DNA of 64,000 nt from Sphingomonas sp. IC-56 (GTDB lineage: Bacteria > Pseudomonadota > Alphaproteobacteria > Sphingomonadales > Sphingomonadaceae). A program made the translations under genes and the position numbers. The notes beneath the pieces were generated by a model. The model was given only the letters and a program-made list of their open reading frames with translations, was not told the origin of the DNA and did no database searches. Each line of letters starts with the position of its first letter. The first letter of the stretch is position 1. Shown here one piece after another: positions 9,313 through 18,490 of this stretch. Where the stretch lies: the NCBI RefSeq assembly GCF_021043375.1, contig NZ_JAJNDV010000006.1, forward strand, positions 62,001-126,000. The letters run 5' to 3'.

Positions 9313-11532
9313 ATGAAGTTCGACACGCCCGCAGGCACCAACCCGATCGACCAGCTCAAGGTGATCGGCAAGCCCACTGACCGGATCGACGGCCCGCTCA
9401 AGACCACCGGCCGCGCGCCCTATGCCTATGAACGGCACGATGTGGTCGCGAACCCCGCCTATGGCTATGTGGTGGGCGCGGCGATCGCCAAGGGCAGCAT
9501 CCGTTCGATGGACCTGCGCGCGGCAAAGGCCGCGCCGGGGGTCCTCGCCATCGTGACGGCCGAAAACGCTGGCAAGCTGGGCAAGGGCAACATGAACACC
9601 GCCAAGCTGCTCGGCGGACCCGACATCCAGCATTATCACCAGGCAGTCGCCGTGGTGGTGGCCGAGACCTTCGAACAGGCGCGGGCGGCAGCGCAACTGG
9701 TGCGGGTGGACTATGCCCGTGCCGAAGGACGGTTCGACCTGGCCGAGGAAGCCAAGCGCGCGCCGCTGGACGGCGAGAATAGCGGCGAAGGCAGTGCCGC
9801 CCCGCCCATCGCGCGGGTCGGCAATTTCGAGGGCGCGTTCAAGGCCGCGCCGGTGACGCTCGACGCCACCTACACCACGCCCGATCACACCCATGCGATG
9901 ATGGAGCCGCATGCGACCATCGCGGCATGGAACGGCGACAAGCTGACGCTGTGGACGTCCAACCAGATGATCGCCTGGGGCAAGAGCGAAGTCGCCCGCA
10001 CGCTGGGCATTCCCAAGGAGAATGTCCGGCTGGACTCCCCCTATGTGGGCGGCGGCTTTGGCGGAAAGCTGTTCGTGCGCGCCGACGCGATCTTGGCGGC
10101 ACTGGGCGCCAGGGCGGCGGGCCGCCCGGTCAAGCTGGCGCTGCAACGCCCGCTGATCGCCAACAACACCACGCACCGCCCAGCGACGATCCAGCGCATC
10201 CGCCTCGGCGCCGATCGCGACGGGCGCATCACGGCCATAGCGCATGAAAGCACGTCGGGCGATCTGCCCGGCGGCGGTCCGGAAACGGCGGTATCGCAGA
10301 CCCGGCTGCTCTACGCTGGCGAGAACCGGATGACCGCCATGCGGCTGGCGGTGCTCGACTTGCCCGAAGGCAATGCGATGCGTGCGCCGGGCGAAGCGCC
10401 GGGGATGATGGCGCTGGAAGTCGCGATGGACGAGATGGCGGAAAAGCTGGGCATGGACCCCGTCGAGTTCCGCATCGTCAACGACATCCAGTTCGACCCC
10501 GAAAAGCCCGAGCGCCGTTATTCGCAGCGCCAGCTGAACGAATGCCTGCGCCTGGGTGCGGAGCGTTTCGGCTGGAGCAAGCGCAACCCCAAGCCCGGCC
10601 AGGTCCGCGACGGGCGCTGGCTGGTCGGCATGGGCGTGGCGGCGGGCTTCCGCAACAACCTGCTGATGAAGTCGGCAGCGCGGGTGCGGCTCGACGGGCG
10701 TGGCGTGGTGACCGTCGAAACCGACATGACCGACATCGGCACCGGCAGCTACACCATCATCGCCCAGACCGCGGCGGAGATGATGGGCGTGCCGCTCAGC
10801 TATGTGGTGGTGAAGCTGGGTGATTCCGACATGCCAGCCTCGGCAGGCTCGGGCGGCCAGTGGGGCGCCAACAACGCGACGGCCGGCGTTTACGCGGCCT
10901 GCGTCAAGTTGCGCGAAGCGGTGGCGGCGAAGCTGGGCTTCAACTCGGCCGATGCAGCCTTTGCCGATGGCGAAGTGCGTTCGGGCAATCGCCGGGCCAG
11001 GTTGGCCGATGCGGCCACGGCCGGCGAACTCGTCGCCGAGGACCAGATCGAATATGGCGACTTGGGCAAAAAGTACCAGCAATCCACCTTTGCCAGCCAC
11101 TTCGTCGAAGCCGCAGTAGACAGCTTCACCGGCGAGATCCGCGTGCGGCGCATGTTGGCGGTCTGCGCCGCCGGCCGCATCCTCAACCCCAAGGCCGCGC
11201 GCAGCCAGGTGATCGGCGCGATGACCATGGGCGTTGGCGCGGCGATCATGGAGGAACTCGCGGTCGACAAGCGCTTCGGCTTCTTCGTGAACCACGATCT
11301 CGCTGGATACGAAGTGCCCGTGCACGCCGACATCCCGCACCAAGACGTGATCTTCCTGGACGAAGTCGACCCGATGTCTTCGCCGATGAAGGCCAAGGGC
11401 GTCGGCGAACTGGGCCTGTGCGGCGTCGGCGGTGCGGTGGCCAACGCGATCTACAACGCCACTGGCGTCCGCGTGCGCGACTATCCGACCACGCTGGACA
11501 AGCACCTGACCCGCCTGCCCCCGATAGCATGA
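9313..11532 (+). CDS. paoC: Aldehyde oxidoreductase molybdenum-cofactor subunit
   Basis: The 739-residue catalytic subunit binds molybdopterin cytosine dinucleotide and oxidises aldehydes to acids. Visible signatures are the first Mo-cofactor glycine loop SPYVGGGFGGK near residue 242, GSGGQWGANN near 513 and the GVGELGLCGVGGAVANA block near 697, which holds the conserved catalytic Glu. It has no signal peptide of its own, consistent with Tat export as a complex with PaoA. A PaoD-type cofactor-inserting chaperone, normally the fourth gene, does not follow; a convergent unrelated gene does. Confidence 0.93.
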   Translation: MKFDTPAGTNPIDQLKVIGKPTDRIDGPLKTTGRAPYAYERHDVVANPAYGYVVGAAIAKGSIRSMDLRAAKAAPGVLAIVTAENAGKLGKGNMNTAKLLGGPDIQHYHQAVAVVVAETFEQARAAAQLVRVDYARAEGRFDLAEEAKRAPLDGENSGEGSAAPPIARVGNFEGAFKAAPVTLDATYTTPDHTHAMMEPHATIAAWNGDKLTLWTSNQMIAWGKSEVARTLGIPKENVRLDSPYVGGGFGGKLFVRADAILAALGARAAGRPVKLALQRPLIANNTTHRPATIQRIRLGADRDGRITAIAHESTSGDLPGGGPETAVSQTRLLYAGENRMTAMRLAVLDLPEGNAMRAPGEAPGMMALEVAMDEMAEKLGMDPVEFRIVNDIQFDPEKPERRYSQRQLNECLRLGAERFGWSKRNPKPGQVRDGRWLVGMGVAAGFRNNLLMKSAARVRLDGRGVVTVETDMTDIGTGSYTIIAQTAAEMMGVPLSYVVVKLGDSDMPASAGSGGQWGANNATAGVYAACVKLREAVAAKLGFNSADAAFADGEVRSGNRRARLADAATAGELVAEDQIEYGDLGKKYQQSTFASHFVEAAVDSFTGEIRVRRMLAVCAAGRILNPKAARSQVIGAMTMGVGAAIMEELAVDKRFGFFVNHDLAGYEVPVHADIPHQDVIFLDEVDPMSSPMKAKGVGELGLCGVGGAVANAIYNATGVRVRDYPTTLDKHLTRLPPIA

Positions 11533-11541
11533 CGGTCTACT

Positions 11542-11566
11542 GTCTCCCTCGCTTCAGGGGGGAGAC
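11542..11566 (+). terminator. Hairpin after paoC
   Basis: GTCTCCC (11542-11548) pairs with GGGAGAC (11560-11566) around an 11-base loop, ten bases after the paoC stop. No T-run follows, so it is a weak intrinsic terminator candidate or an RNA 3' end stabiliser. Confidence 0.35.
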
Positions 11567-11588
11567 GGCGGACCGCGTAGTACATACG

Positions 11589-11618
11589 ATCAGGTCGTCG
11601 CGAGCGAGACGACCTGAT
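11589..11618. terminator. Perfect 11-bp hairpin at the convergent gene ends
   Basis: ATCAGGTCGTC (11589-11599) and GACGACCTGAT (11608-11618) are perfect inverted arms around eight bases. The hairpin includes the stop and last codons of the leftward gene ending at 11590 and lies 57 bases past the paoC stop. Being symmetric, it could end transcripts from both sides. There is no long T-run. Confidence 0.4.
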
Positions 11619-13968
11619 CCGGCGCATCGCGGAGCTTAAGGTACAGCCTGCCGTCCTGCGGCACTGGTACCTTGAGCGTGCTGCCGGTGAAGCCCTGCGG
11701 CACCAGCGCCGGCTTCTCGAACGCAGGCGTCGTCGCAACGCTCTCGATGAGGAACAGCGAGTTTCCTGACAGCGTGCAGTCCTCTTGCTTGCACACTACC
11801 CCTTCGACTTTGGGCAAACGTGCCAAGGTAGTCAGCGGCTGCCAGTCGCTGGCCTCCGCGCCACGGACCAGCCGCACGCGCAGGGGGCCGAACGCCGAGG
11901 GGCCGAGCGCGGAGGGGTCCAGCCTGGCGACCAGCACGTCCTGCCCCTGCAACTGGAGATCGAGTCCTGCGGCCAGGCGAACCGACGGCCCCCCGGCGGC
12001 GGCAATTTCCAGAGCGTCGCTGGCGCTCAGCCCGCCCGCGGCAGCCCGGAGCGAGAAAACCAGTCGCGCCGTATCTGGCAGAACGGTTTGGGGCACGCTG
12101 AGCCGCTGGGGCGCGGTTACGTCCTTCGGCTGAACGCTTTTGTCGAGGATCGACACCTGGACGCGCGGCGCACGTACGGTGACCGGCAGGTTGAGCGTGC
12201 GTCCGTCGGTAAGGGTCACCCGTGCGCTCAGTTCTCCCGCACGCGGCGCTTCCCCGGTGCCGGACAGCCGCAGCCGGTCGACATCGCCTTCTCGCGTTAG
12301 GCCGTCGGGCTTGAGGATCAGACCACCAAGCTGCACGGCGGCGACCTGATCGAGCCGCTGGCCGGTCAGCTGCGCCGTGCTGTCGCCGGCGTGGACGCTC
12401 AGCTCGATCACTTTGCTCGCCTGGCGATAGGCGCGCAGCGTGATCGTCGCGGGCGCTGCCTGGCCCATCTGACGCACCTCGATGGTCACCTCGCCCGGAC
12501 GCGCGTCCTTGAGCGGCAGGGTGAGCGCCAGCCCCTTGTCGCCTTCGACGGTGTACGCCACCGGCTGTGGGGCAGCGTCGCCCATGCGCATGGAAACGCT
12601 AGACACGCATGCCGGTGCAGGGCCGGTAAGGGTCAGCCCATTGTCCCGGCCTATAACCAGGCTGGTTGCATCGGCTCCAGCCTTCCATGCTTCAGCGGTT
12701 GGGAATTGCAGCTTGAACCGCGGCCCGGTGAAAGGCTGATAACCCCAATAGCCCGTCAATTGTCCTTCGATGCTACCACTGGCGGGGCTGGGGCTCAGCG
12801 GCCGTTTCAGCACATAGCCGCCCCGCTCCGCCCGCGCCTCGACCGGCACTTCGGTTGCTCCCACGCGCAGCACCATGTTGCGGGCATAGTCAGTGGAATA
12901 GATCAGCGGCGCTCCCTCCACAGGGAGCACGAAGTTAGGATTGGCTCCGCACAGCGGCGCGTCGCTGGCGGCGCGCAGTCGCGGCGGACTGTCGCTGCCG
13001 ATCGCCGGCATGGAGGCCACCAGCACCGACTTGGGCTTGGCAAAGGAAGGCGCGGTGTTCAGCACCAGTGACACGCGGTACCGCTCGCGCAGGCTGAGCG
13101 CCGGCAGATAGTTAAACTGCGGGTTGCTGAACGCGCCGAACACGCGCGCAATGTCGCGCACCACGGCAATGTAAGGGCTGTAATAGCCCAGCCCGCCTTC
13201 GCGCGTGTAGCTCAGTTGCAGCGCCAGATCGGTCGGCGCACCCGCCAGCGTTTCCGCCACCGAACTGCTGTGCACATCGGCCAGCACCAGCGACTCCCGG
13301 TCCTCCAGCAGGCACGCGGCCTGGAACTCGACCACCTTGGCAAGGCAATCAGCGTTCAGCTTGATCGCCAGGCTGCGGGCGAGCACCGGGGCGAGGTTCT
13401 TCAGGAACTCCGGATGGCTGTTCTCCTGCGCGCGTATCGCGGCGATGAAGGCATTCAAGCGCGAGCGGTCGAGCGAGGCCTGGTTGATCGACTGGCTGGC
13501 GCGGACGAATTCTCCCGGCTTGCCGCGAACGGCATCCTCAATCGTGCCAGCCGCTCCCCCGGTTTCCGGGATCAGGAACAGGACAAGCTGCTTGGCACCT
13601 TCGGGCACGGTAAGGGTGAGGACACGGTCCTTGTCCTTGCGCTTCCAGGTTTCGGCGGAGGCGAACCATTTCTTCGGCGGCGGATTCGTGGCGCCGCTCA
13701 GAAAGGCCGATACGAGCAGGAACCGCGCACGCTGATCCTCGGGCAGATCGGCCTGCACCACCACTCGGTCGCCGCTCGCCAGATCGGGAACCTCGCCAAT
13801 CGGGAGCGTGACGCCGCCCCGCGTCACGGTCACGCGCAGCCCAGGCCCTGGCAAGTCAAACGGCGCCGGGTCCGCGGCTTGCACGGCGTTGTTCGCAAAG
13901 GGTGCGAGGATCAAAGCCAGGCCCGCGCAGCGCTGAAGCAAGCGCGGGAGCGTAGTTGTGGTGGTCAT
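11590..13968 (-). CDS. Large exported protein of unknown function
   Basis: The 792-residue protein begins with a clear Sec signal peptide (hydrophobic LALILAPFA, cleavage after VQAA near 32). I do not recognise a family. The rest has no transmembrane segment. It is rich in short beta-type stretches, with four cysteines near 210-225 and 340 (LNADCLAKV, AACLLEDRES, PLCGANPN) plus a late VVCKQEDCTLSG pair. The second half (residues about 400-750) reads like repeated Ig-like beta-sandwich domains (phrases such as LSGTGEAPRAGELSARVTLTDGRT). This suggests a periplasmic or surface adhesin or scaffold. It stands alone between convergent paoC and divergent small genes; an inverted repeat lies 13-35 bases upstream of the start. 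Confidence 0.7.
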   Translation of the reverse strand: MTTTTTLPRLLQRCAGLALILAPFANNAVQAADPAPFDLPGPGLRVTVTRGGVTLPIGEVPDLASGDRVVVQADLPEDQRARFLLVSAFLSGATNPPPKKWFASAETWKRKDKDRVLTLTVPEGAKQLVLFLIPETGGAAGTIEDAVRGKPGEFVRASQSINQASLDRSRLNAFIAAIRAQENSHPEFLKNLAPVLARSLAIKLNADCLAKVVEFQAACLLEDRESLVLADVHSSSVAETLAGAPTDLALQLSYTREGGLGYYSPYIAVVRDIARVFGAFSNPQFNYLPALSLRERYRVSLVLNTAPSFAKPKSVLVASMPAIGSDSPPRLRAASDAPLCGANPNFVLPVEGAPLIYSTDYARNMVLRVGATEVPVEARAERGGYVLKRPLSPSPASGSIEGQLTGYWGYQPFTGPRFKLQFPTAEAWKAGADATSLVIGRDNGLTLTGPAPACVSSVSMRMGDAAPQPVAYTVEGDKGLALTLPLKDARPGEVTIEVRQMGQAAPATITLRAYRQASKVIELSVHAGDSTAQLTGQRLDQVAAVQLGGLILKPDGLTREGDVDRLRLSGTGEAPRAGELSARVTLTDGRTLNLPVTVRAPRVQVSILDKSVQPKDVTAPQRLSVPQTVLPDTARLVFSLRAAAGGLSASDALEIAAAGGPSVRLAAGLDLQLQGQDVLVARLDPSALGPSAFGPLRVRLVRGAEASDWQPLTTLARLPKVEGVVCKQEDCTLSGNSLFLIESVATTPAFEKPALVPQGFTGSTLKVPVPQDGRLYLKLRDAPDQVVSLATT

Positions 13969-14120
13969 GCCCCTCTAATGCTTGATCGACGCAATGGATC
14001 AAGTGGCGCGGGTGGAACGCTGCTCCCTTAACGCGCCAGCTACGATCGTACGCCCCGCGCAACGATCTGCCCGCCTGCGCGTCTTTCCTTCATCAGCAAC
14101 GATGAATGGGGCACGTTACA

Positions 14121-14252
14121 GTGGATCGCAATTCCGACCCGGTCGACAACAATGCACGCAAGGGGATGGGCAGAGTTGCCCTGATCGTGCTGTTCATCAT
14201 CGTAGCCATCTTCGTGGGCTACAATCTCTATTATCTCGTCACGCCGGGCTGA
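14121..14252 (+). CDS. Small single-span membrane protein
   Basis: A 43-residue frame from GTG: a polar N-terminus (MDRNSDPVDNNARKG), then one strongly hydrophobic segment (VALIVLFIIVAIFVGYNLYYLV) ending with a short ...TPG tail. A weak GGGG lies nine bases before the GTG; an internal ATG at 14166 is the alternative start. The N-in, C-out layout and strong hydrophobicity suggest a real protein, since random GC-rich frames rarely give a clean membrane span. Function unknown. It lies divergent from the large exported protein gene and upstream of another small gene. Confidence 0.5.
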   Translation: MDRNSDPVDNNARKGMGRVALIVLFIIVAIFVGYNLYYLVTPG

Positions 14253-14349
14253 GGCGCCTTGGCGCAGACATGCGCTGGATACATCCTGCTCCTTGACCGT
14301 AGGTCATTCTAGGCGCTTGATGTGCTTGGAGAAAAAAACAAGGAGAGGA

Positions 14350-14664
14350 ATGATGACCACCCCGTTTGATAAGCAGAAACGGCTTCATTTCGACGTGACC
14401 AATGTCGGCCTGCGCGCCCATGCGACCGCGGTCGGCCTGGTGCAGCTGTGCATCGAACTCCAGCGGGCCAAGGTGCTCGACGAACACGCCATGGACCGCA
14501 TCAAGAGCGCCATCGCCGACGAAGTCTCGGTCGCGGCACCGCGTGCGGTTTCCTGCCAGAGCTACCGTCACGACATCAAGGCACGGCTGGACCGGCTGTT
14601 CGCGGGCGAGCAGGAACTGGGCTCGGCCGACGCGCTGGCTTTCGGCGCGCAGCCCCAACACTAG
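14350..14664 (+). CDS. Conserved-looking small cytoplasmic protein, function unknown
   Basis: The protein has 104 residues from the first of two adjacent ATGs (14350, 14353), with AGGAG just upstream; an open frame extends up to 14293 but lacks a better ribosome site. It has no signal or membrane segment. The middle (about residues 15-75) looks alpha-helical (LRAHATAVGLVQLCIELQRAKVLDEHAMDRIKSAIADEV). A second helix RHDIKARLDRLFAGEQEL follows. I do not recognise the family. It is convergent with the cytochrome oxidase operon. Confidence 0.55.
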   Translation: MMTTPFDKQKRLHFDVTNVGLRAHATAVGLVQLCIELQRAKVLDEHAMDRIKSAIADEVSVAAPRAVSCQSYRHDIKARLDRLFAGEQELGSADALAFGAQPQH

Positions 14665-14721
14665 GCGCCGCGAGACGCCTCTGGCCGCGGAACCCTCGTG
14701 GCCGGGGCGCCCTAAGGTAAC

Positions 14722-15009
14722 TCAGCCAAGCAGCGGCGGCAGCGTCTGCCAGAAGATCGCCACCCCGGACAATCCGATCCCCAGCAGCGAGACCCGATGC
14801 GTCCATGCGTCTGGGTCATCCACCGGCTGCGAAGCCTGAACCCGCACGAACAGCAGCGCAATCGCGGCAAGGCAGGCGACCGACACCAGCACCGTCAGCA
14901 CGCGCGAAATGGTGCTGGTGAGGAAGATGCTCGCGATCCCGTAGAGCGCGAAGAAATGCACCGTCCACACGATCGGTCCGGCGAGCAGGAAGGTCCAGCC
15001 GCGCATCAT
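14722..15009 (-). CDS. Small membrane protein at the end of the caa3 oxidase operon
   Basis: The protein has 95 residues with three predicted membrane spans (WTFLLAGPIVWTVHFFALYGIASIFL, ISRVLTVLVSVACLAAIALLFV, VSLLGIGLSGVAIFWQTLPPLL). Its ATG overlaps the stop of the oxidase subunit I/III gene (TGATG), so the two are surely translated together. The frame stays open far upstream, but only inside the oxidase gene. Position and size suggest an accessory or subunit IV-like component, but I see no recognisable subunit IV signature. No gene symbol is assigned. Confidence 0.7.
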   Translation of the reverse strand: MMRGWTFLLAGPIVWTVHFFALYGIASIFLTSTISRVLTVLVSVACLAAIALLFVRVQASQPVDDPDAWTHRVSLLGIGLSGVAIFWQTLPPLLG

Positions 15010-17543
15010 CAGGTCCAGGGAAACAGGCGCGTGAGAACGGCAGTCACCGCCCCCTGCCCTGCCGCATAGACAGTGAAGAGCACGCACAGGTCCAGGCTGT
15101 TGTTGCGCGGGCGGACGATCAGCGCGCGACCATTGCGGGCAGAGATGTACCCCGCCATCAGCACGACGATGAACACGAGAATGCCCTCGAGCGAGAGCAG
15201 TCCATAAACGGTCGCCCCCTGCCCGCTGGCGGTGGGCATCAGCCCGGATCGCAGCCAGCTCCAAAAGTCGATGCCGTTAGCCGCCACCAGCGCACAGGCC
15301 GCGAGAACAAACAGCACGCCCGGCGTCCAATGCTGCGTCTTCTCGCGCGCGAGCATGTAGCGGGAGAACAGCGCGAGCCCAGCCGCGGCGGCATAGGCCG
15401 GAAGGATTGCGAGCAGCGACAGCTTGTCGGCGCCAGGCACCCAGAAGCGCGGCTGTACCCCGTACAGGTAGACGAAGCTGAACATCGCCATGACGAAGAT
15501 CATGAAAACGACGGTGAGCAGCACCATCGTCGCCCACCAGCCATGGCTGGACGGGCCGGTGCGGTAGGTTGGCAGGCGGATGCCCGCGCCGACGTCCACC
15601 GTTTCTTCCTTCACCAGCCGGTCGGTATCCCACAACCAGCGCAGCACACACACGATCGCGAGGATGCCGCAGGCGAAGCTGAACTTGTACGCCTGGATCG
15701 TCATGATGATGAAGAACCCGGCGGTGAAGATCGCCGCGAGCAGCGGCCAGACCGATGGTCCGGGCATGATCTGAAGATATTGCGGCTCGGCACGCAACGG
15801 GCTGGTGACGATGGTCTCGCGCAGGCCGGTGGCGGAGTTGGGAAGGAAGTAGCGGCCCTCCTCCACATTCTTCGCCAGATCGGGGTCGTCCCAGAGCGGC
15901 TCGCGGCTCTTCACCACCGGGATGCTGCGCGTTGAGTAAAGCCCCGTCGGCAGCCATTCGAGCGTGCCGCCACCATAGACGTTGCCGGCATCGTCATCGG
16001 GGGTGAAGCGGAAATTGCGGGCGAGATCGATCACGAACAACAGCACGCCGATGCCGATGGTGAAGGCGCCCACCGTCGAGATGAAGTTGATCGTGTCCCA
16101 GTCGCGCCCGGGCAGATAGGTATACACCCGGCGCGGCATGCCCATGAGACCGAGGATGTGCATCGGCCAGAAGGTGACCTGCATGCCGACGAACATCAGC
16201 CAGAACACCCACTTGCCCAGCCGCTCGGACAGTGCCCGGCGGCTCATCATCGGCGTCCAGTAGTAGAGCGCGGCGAACAACGGGAAGACCATGCCGCCGA
16301 TCAGGACGTAATGGAGGTGGGCAACGATGAAATAACTGTCATGCGCCTGCCAGTCGAACGGCACCATCGCTACCATCACGCCGGTCAACCCGCCGATCAC
16401 AAAGGTGATGAGGCCGCCCAGCGCAAACAGGGTCGGGGTGTTGAAGCTCGGCTTGCCGACGGCGAAGGTGGAAATCCAGGAGAAGACCTGGATTCCCGCC
16501 GGCACGCTGACCGCCATGCTGGCGGCGGAGAAGAAGCCGATCGAGAGGCGCGGCATGCCGGTGGTGAACATGTGGTGCGACCACACGCCGAAGCTGATGA
16601 AGCCGGTGGCAAGGAACGCCATCACGATCAGGTTTTGCCCCACCAGCTTGGCGCGCGCGAGCGTAGGCACCATCATCGACACCAGGCCCGAGGCGGGCAG
16701 GAAGATGATGTAGACCTCCGGATGGCCGAAGAACCAGAACAAATGCTGCCACAGCAGCGCATCGCCGCCGCGGGTGGGATCGAAGAACGGCCAATTGAAC
16801 GCGCGCTCGAGTTCCAGCAGCAGCGTGCCCAGGATGATCGAAGGGAAGCCGATCACGATCATCGCCGCGAAGACCAGCATCGCCCAGGCATAGATCGGCA
16901 TCTTGTCGAGCGTCATGCCGGGCGCGCGGGTGCGCAGCACGCCGACGATGATCTCGATCGCGCCGGCGATCGCCGAAATCTCGATGAAGCCGATGCCGAG
17001 GAGCCAGAAATCGGCGTTGATGCCGGGCGAATAGGCCATCCCGGTCAGCGGCGGGTACATGAACCAGCCGCCGTTCGGCGCAAGCCCGAAGAAGATCGAC
17101 GCGAAGAAGCACAGACCGCCGACGAAGTACGCCCAGAAGGCATAGGCCGAGAGCCGGGGGAACGGCAAATCGCGCGCCGCCAGCATCTGGGGCAGCAGCA
17201 GCACGCCCAGCGCCTCCATCATCGGCACCGCGAACAGGAACATCATCACCGTGCCGTGCATGGTGAAGAACTGGTTGTAGGTTTCCTGCGGCAATATGCC
17301 CTGAAGCGGCAGCGCAAGTTGGACGCGCATCACCAGCGCGAGGATGCCGGCCAGCACGAAGAACAGAAAGGCGGTGCCGACATAGAAGGTGCCGACATAG
17401 TTGTTGTTGACCGCCGCCAGCAGCTGCCACCCCTTGGGCGCGCACCAGATCCGCTCCAGTTCTTCAAGCTCTTCCTTGGGACGTTCGCCTTGCGTGGGAA
17501 AACGATCGTAGAGCGCGGGATCGAAGCCGGTTTCCGACTTCAC
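15009..17543 (-). CDS. ctaD: Cytochrome c oxidase subunit I+III fusion (caa3 type)
   Basis: The 844-residue integral membrane protein reduces oxygen and pumps protons. Subunit I signatures: heme a ligand in TMHGTVMMF near 95, CuB/Tyr motif HPEVYIIFLP near 274, the CuB histidine pair WSHHMFTTGMP near 323, and heme a3/a ligands VAHLHYV near 410. After about residue 600 a second set of helices resembles subunit III (CtaE), so the two are fused as in some caa3 and ba3-like enzymes. It starts with GTG 17543, overlapping the coxB stop as GTGA. No separate CtaE gene is present, which supports the fusion reading. Confidence 0.93.
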   Translation of the reverse strand: MKSETGFDPALYDRFPTQGERPKEELEELERIWCAPKGWQLLAAVNNNYVGTFYVGTAFLFFVLAGILALVMRVQLALPLQGILPQETYNQFFTMHGTVMMFLFAVPMMEALGVLLLPQMLAARDLPFPRLSAYAFWAYFVGGLCFFASIFFGLAPNGGWFMYPPLTGMAYSPGINADFWLLGIGFIEISAIAGAIEIIVGVLRTRAPGMTLDKMPIYAWAMLVFAAMIVIGFPSIILGTLLLELERAFNWPFFDPTRGGDALLWQHLFWFFGHPEVYIIFLPASGLVSMMVPTLARAKLVGQNLIVMAFLATGFISFGVWSHHMFTTGMPRLSIGFFSAASMAVSVPAGIQVFSWISTFAVGKPSFNTPTLFALGGLITFVIGGLTGVMVAMVPFDWQAHDSYFIVAHLHYVLIGGMVFPLFAALYYWTPMMSRRALSERLGKWVFWLMFVGMQVTFWPMHILGLMGMPRRVYTYLPGRDWDTINFISTVGAFTIGIGVLLFVIDLARNFRFTPDDDAGNVYGGGTLEWLPTGLYSTRSIPVVKSREPLWDDPDLAKNVEEGRYFLPNSATGLRETIVTSPLRAEPQYLQIMPGPSVWPLLAAIFTAGFFIIMTIQAYKFSFACGILAIVCVLRWLWDTDRLVKEETVDVGAGIRLPTYRTGPSSHGWWATMVLLTVVFMIFVMAMFSFVYLYGVQPRFWVPGADKLSLLAILPAYAAAAGLALFSRYMLAREKTQHWTPGVLFVLAACALVAANGIDFWSWLRSGLMPTASGQGATVYGLLSLEGILVFIVVLMAGYISARNGRALIVRPRNNSLDLCVLFTVYAAGQGAVTAVLTRLFPWT

Positions 17544-18490
17544 TTCTGCGCTTCCAGATAGGTGGCGATGGCGGAAAGCTCCTGCGCGGACAGCATCTTG
17601 TACGACGGCATGCGATTGCCCGGCTTGATCGACTGGCTGTCACCGATCCATCCGGTCAGCGTCCCGCGATTGTTGGGCAGGATGCCCGCGCCGATCGAAC
17701 TGCGCGAGCCGACATGGGTAAGGTCGGGCCCGGCAACGCCATTGGCATCGGTGCCCGCGACGCGGTGGCACGCGGCACAGCCGGTTGAGCGGAACAACGC
17801 CGCGCCATCGCCTGCAACCTGCTGGCGCGGGGCACGCCGCGCGGCGATCAGCCGCTGGAACGCGGCGGGCTCGTGCGCGATCACGACGAAGCCCATCAGC
17901 GCGTGCGGCCCGCCGCAATATTCGGCACACTGCCCGCCAAAGGTGCCGGCGCGGTCAGCCTGGATCGGCAGGATGTTGCGGCGGCCGGGGATCATGTCGA
18001 GCTTGCCCGAAAGCTGCGGCACCCAGAAGCTGTGGATGACGTCGCTCGATTCAAGCTCCAGCACCACGGGCTGACCTACCGGGATGTGCAATTCGTTGGC
18101 GTCGGTCAGGAACGCCTGTCCGGCGCCATCCAGATAAGCGACCCGCCACCACCACATCTCGCCGGTGATACGCACCCGCATCGCGTCGGCAGGCACTGGT
18201 TCGGCCAGGTTGCGGGTCAGGCTCAAGCCATAGACTAGCAGGCCCGAGAGCACGATGACGGGAAAGACGATCCCACCGATCCAGATGGTGCGGGTGCCGC
18301 CCAGCCGCTTCTGCAGCCGCTCCTTGCCGAACAAGGCGACCCACAGCGCCACCATCACGACCAGGAACACGCCGGCCGCCATGGCGAGCAGCAGCCAGCT
18401 CAGGGTGGTGATCGAGCCCGCATAGGGGCCTGCGGGATCGAAGATCGAAGCGGGCCAGCCCGGCCCGGTGTTAGCGGCTGCCGGTTGCAT
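17540..18490 (-). CDS. ctaC: Cytochrome c oxidase subunit II with fused cytochrome c domain
   Basis: The 316-residue protein has two N-terminal membrane spans and a periplasmic cupredoxin domain holding the CuA centre (HSFWVPQ near 156, GQCAEYCGGPHALMGF near 190-206). A C-terminal cytochrome c domain follows, with heme motif CAACH near 242 and axial Met in NRMPSYKM. The extra heme domain is the mark of caa3-type oxidases, which accept electrons directly from cytochrome c or a bc1-like donor. It overlaps the upstream lipoprotein cytochrome gene by 20 bases and ctaD by four. Confidence 0.94.
   Translation of the reverse strand: MQPAAANTGPGWPASIFDPAGPYAGSITTLSWLLLAMAAGVFLVVMVALWVALFGKERLQKRLGGTRTIWIGGIVFPVIVLSGLLVYGLSLTRNLAEPVPADAMRVRITGEMWWWRVAYLDGAGQAFLTDANELHIPVGQPVVLELESSDVIHSFWVPQLSGKLDMIPGRRNILPIQADRAGTFGGQCAEYCGGPHALMGFVVIAHEPAAFQRLIAARRAPRQQVAGDGAALFRSTGCAACHRVAGTDANGVAGPDLTHVGSRSSIGAGILPNNRGTLTGWIGDSQSIKPGNRMPSYKMLSAQELSAIATYLEAQK

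Noticed and set aside
9250..11505. Long open frame on the opposite strand of paoC (751 codons).
   Set aside because: It is exactly antisense to a strongly recognisable gene and its translation is Arg/His/Gln-rich without domains. GC-rich third positions create such antisense frames. The same holds for large frames antisense to malQ, treY, cyoB (25067-27772) and the mannosidases (51188-53797, 55984-57267).
13981..14003. CTTGATC-N9-GATCAAG inverted repeat upstream of the large exported protein.
   Set aside because: It resembles an FNR box, but the spacing is nine instead of four bases. I kept it as a note under that gene, not as a regulator site.
14293..14305. TGACC-GTA-GGTCA palindrome upstream of the 104-residue gene.
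   Set aside because: Five-base arms occur too often by chance in GC-rich DNA.
14663..14700. AGGCG...CGCCT hairpin after the 104-residue gene.
   Set aside because: Short stem, no T-run; not enough to call a terminator.
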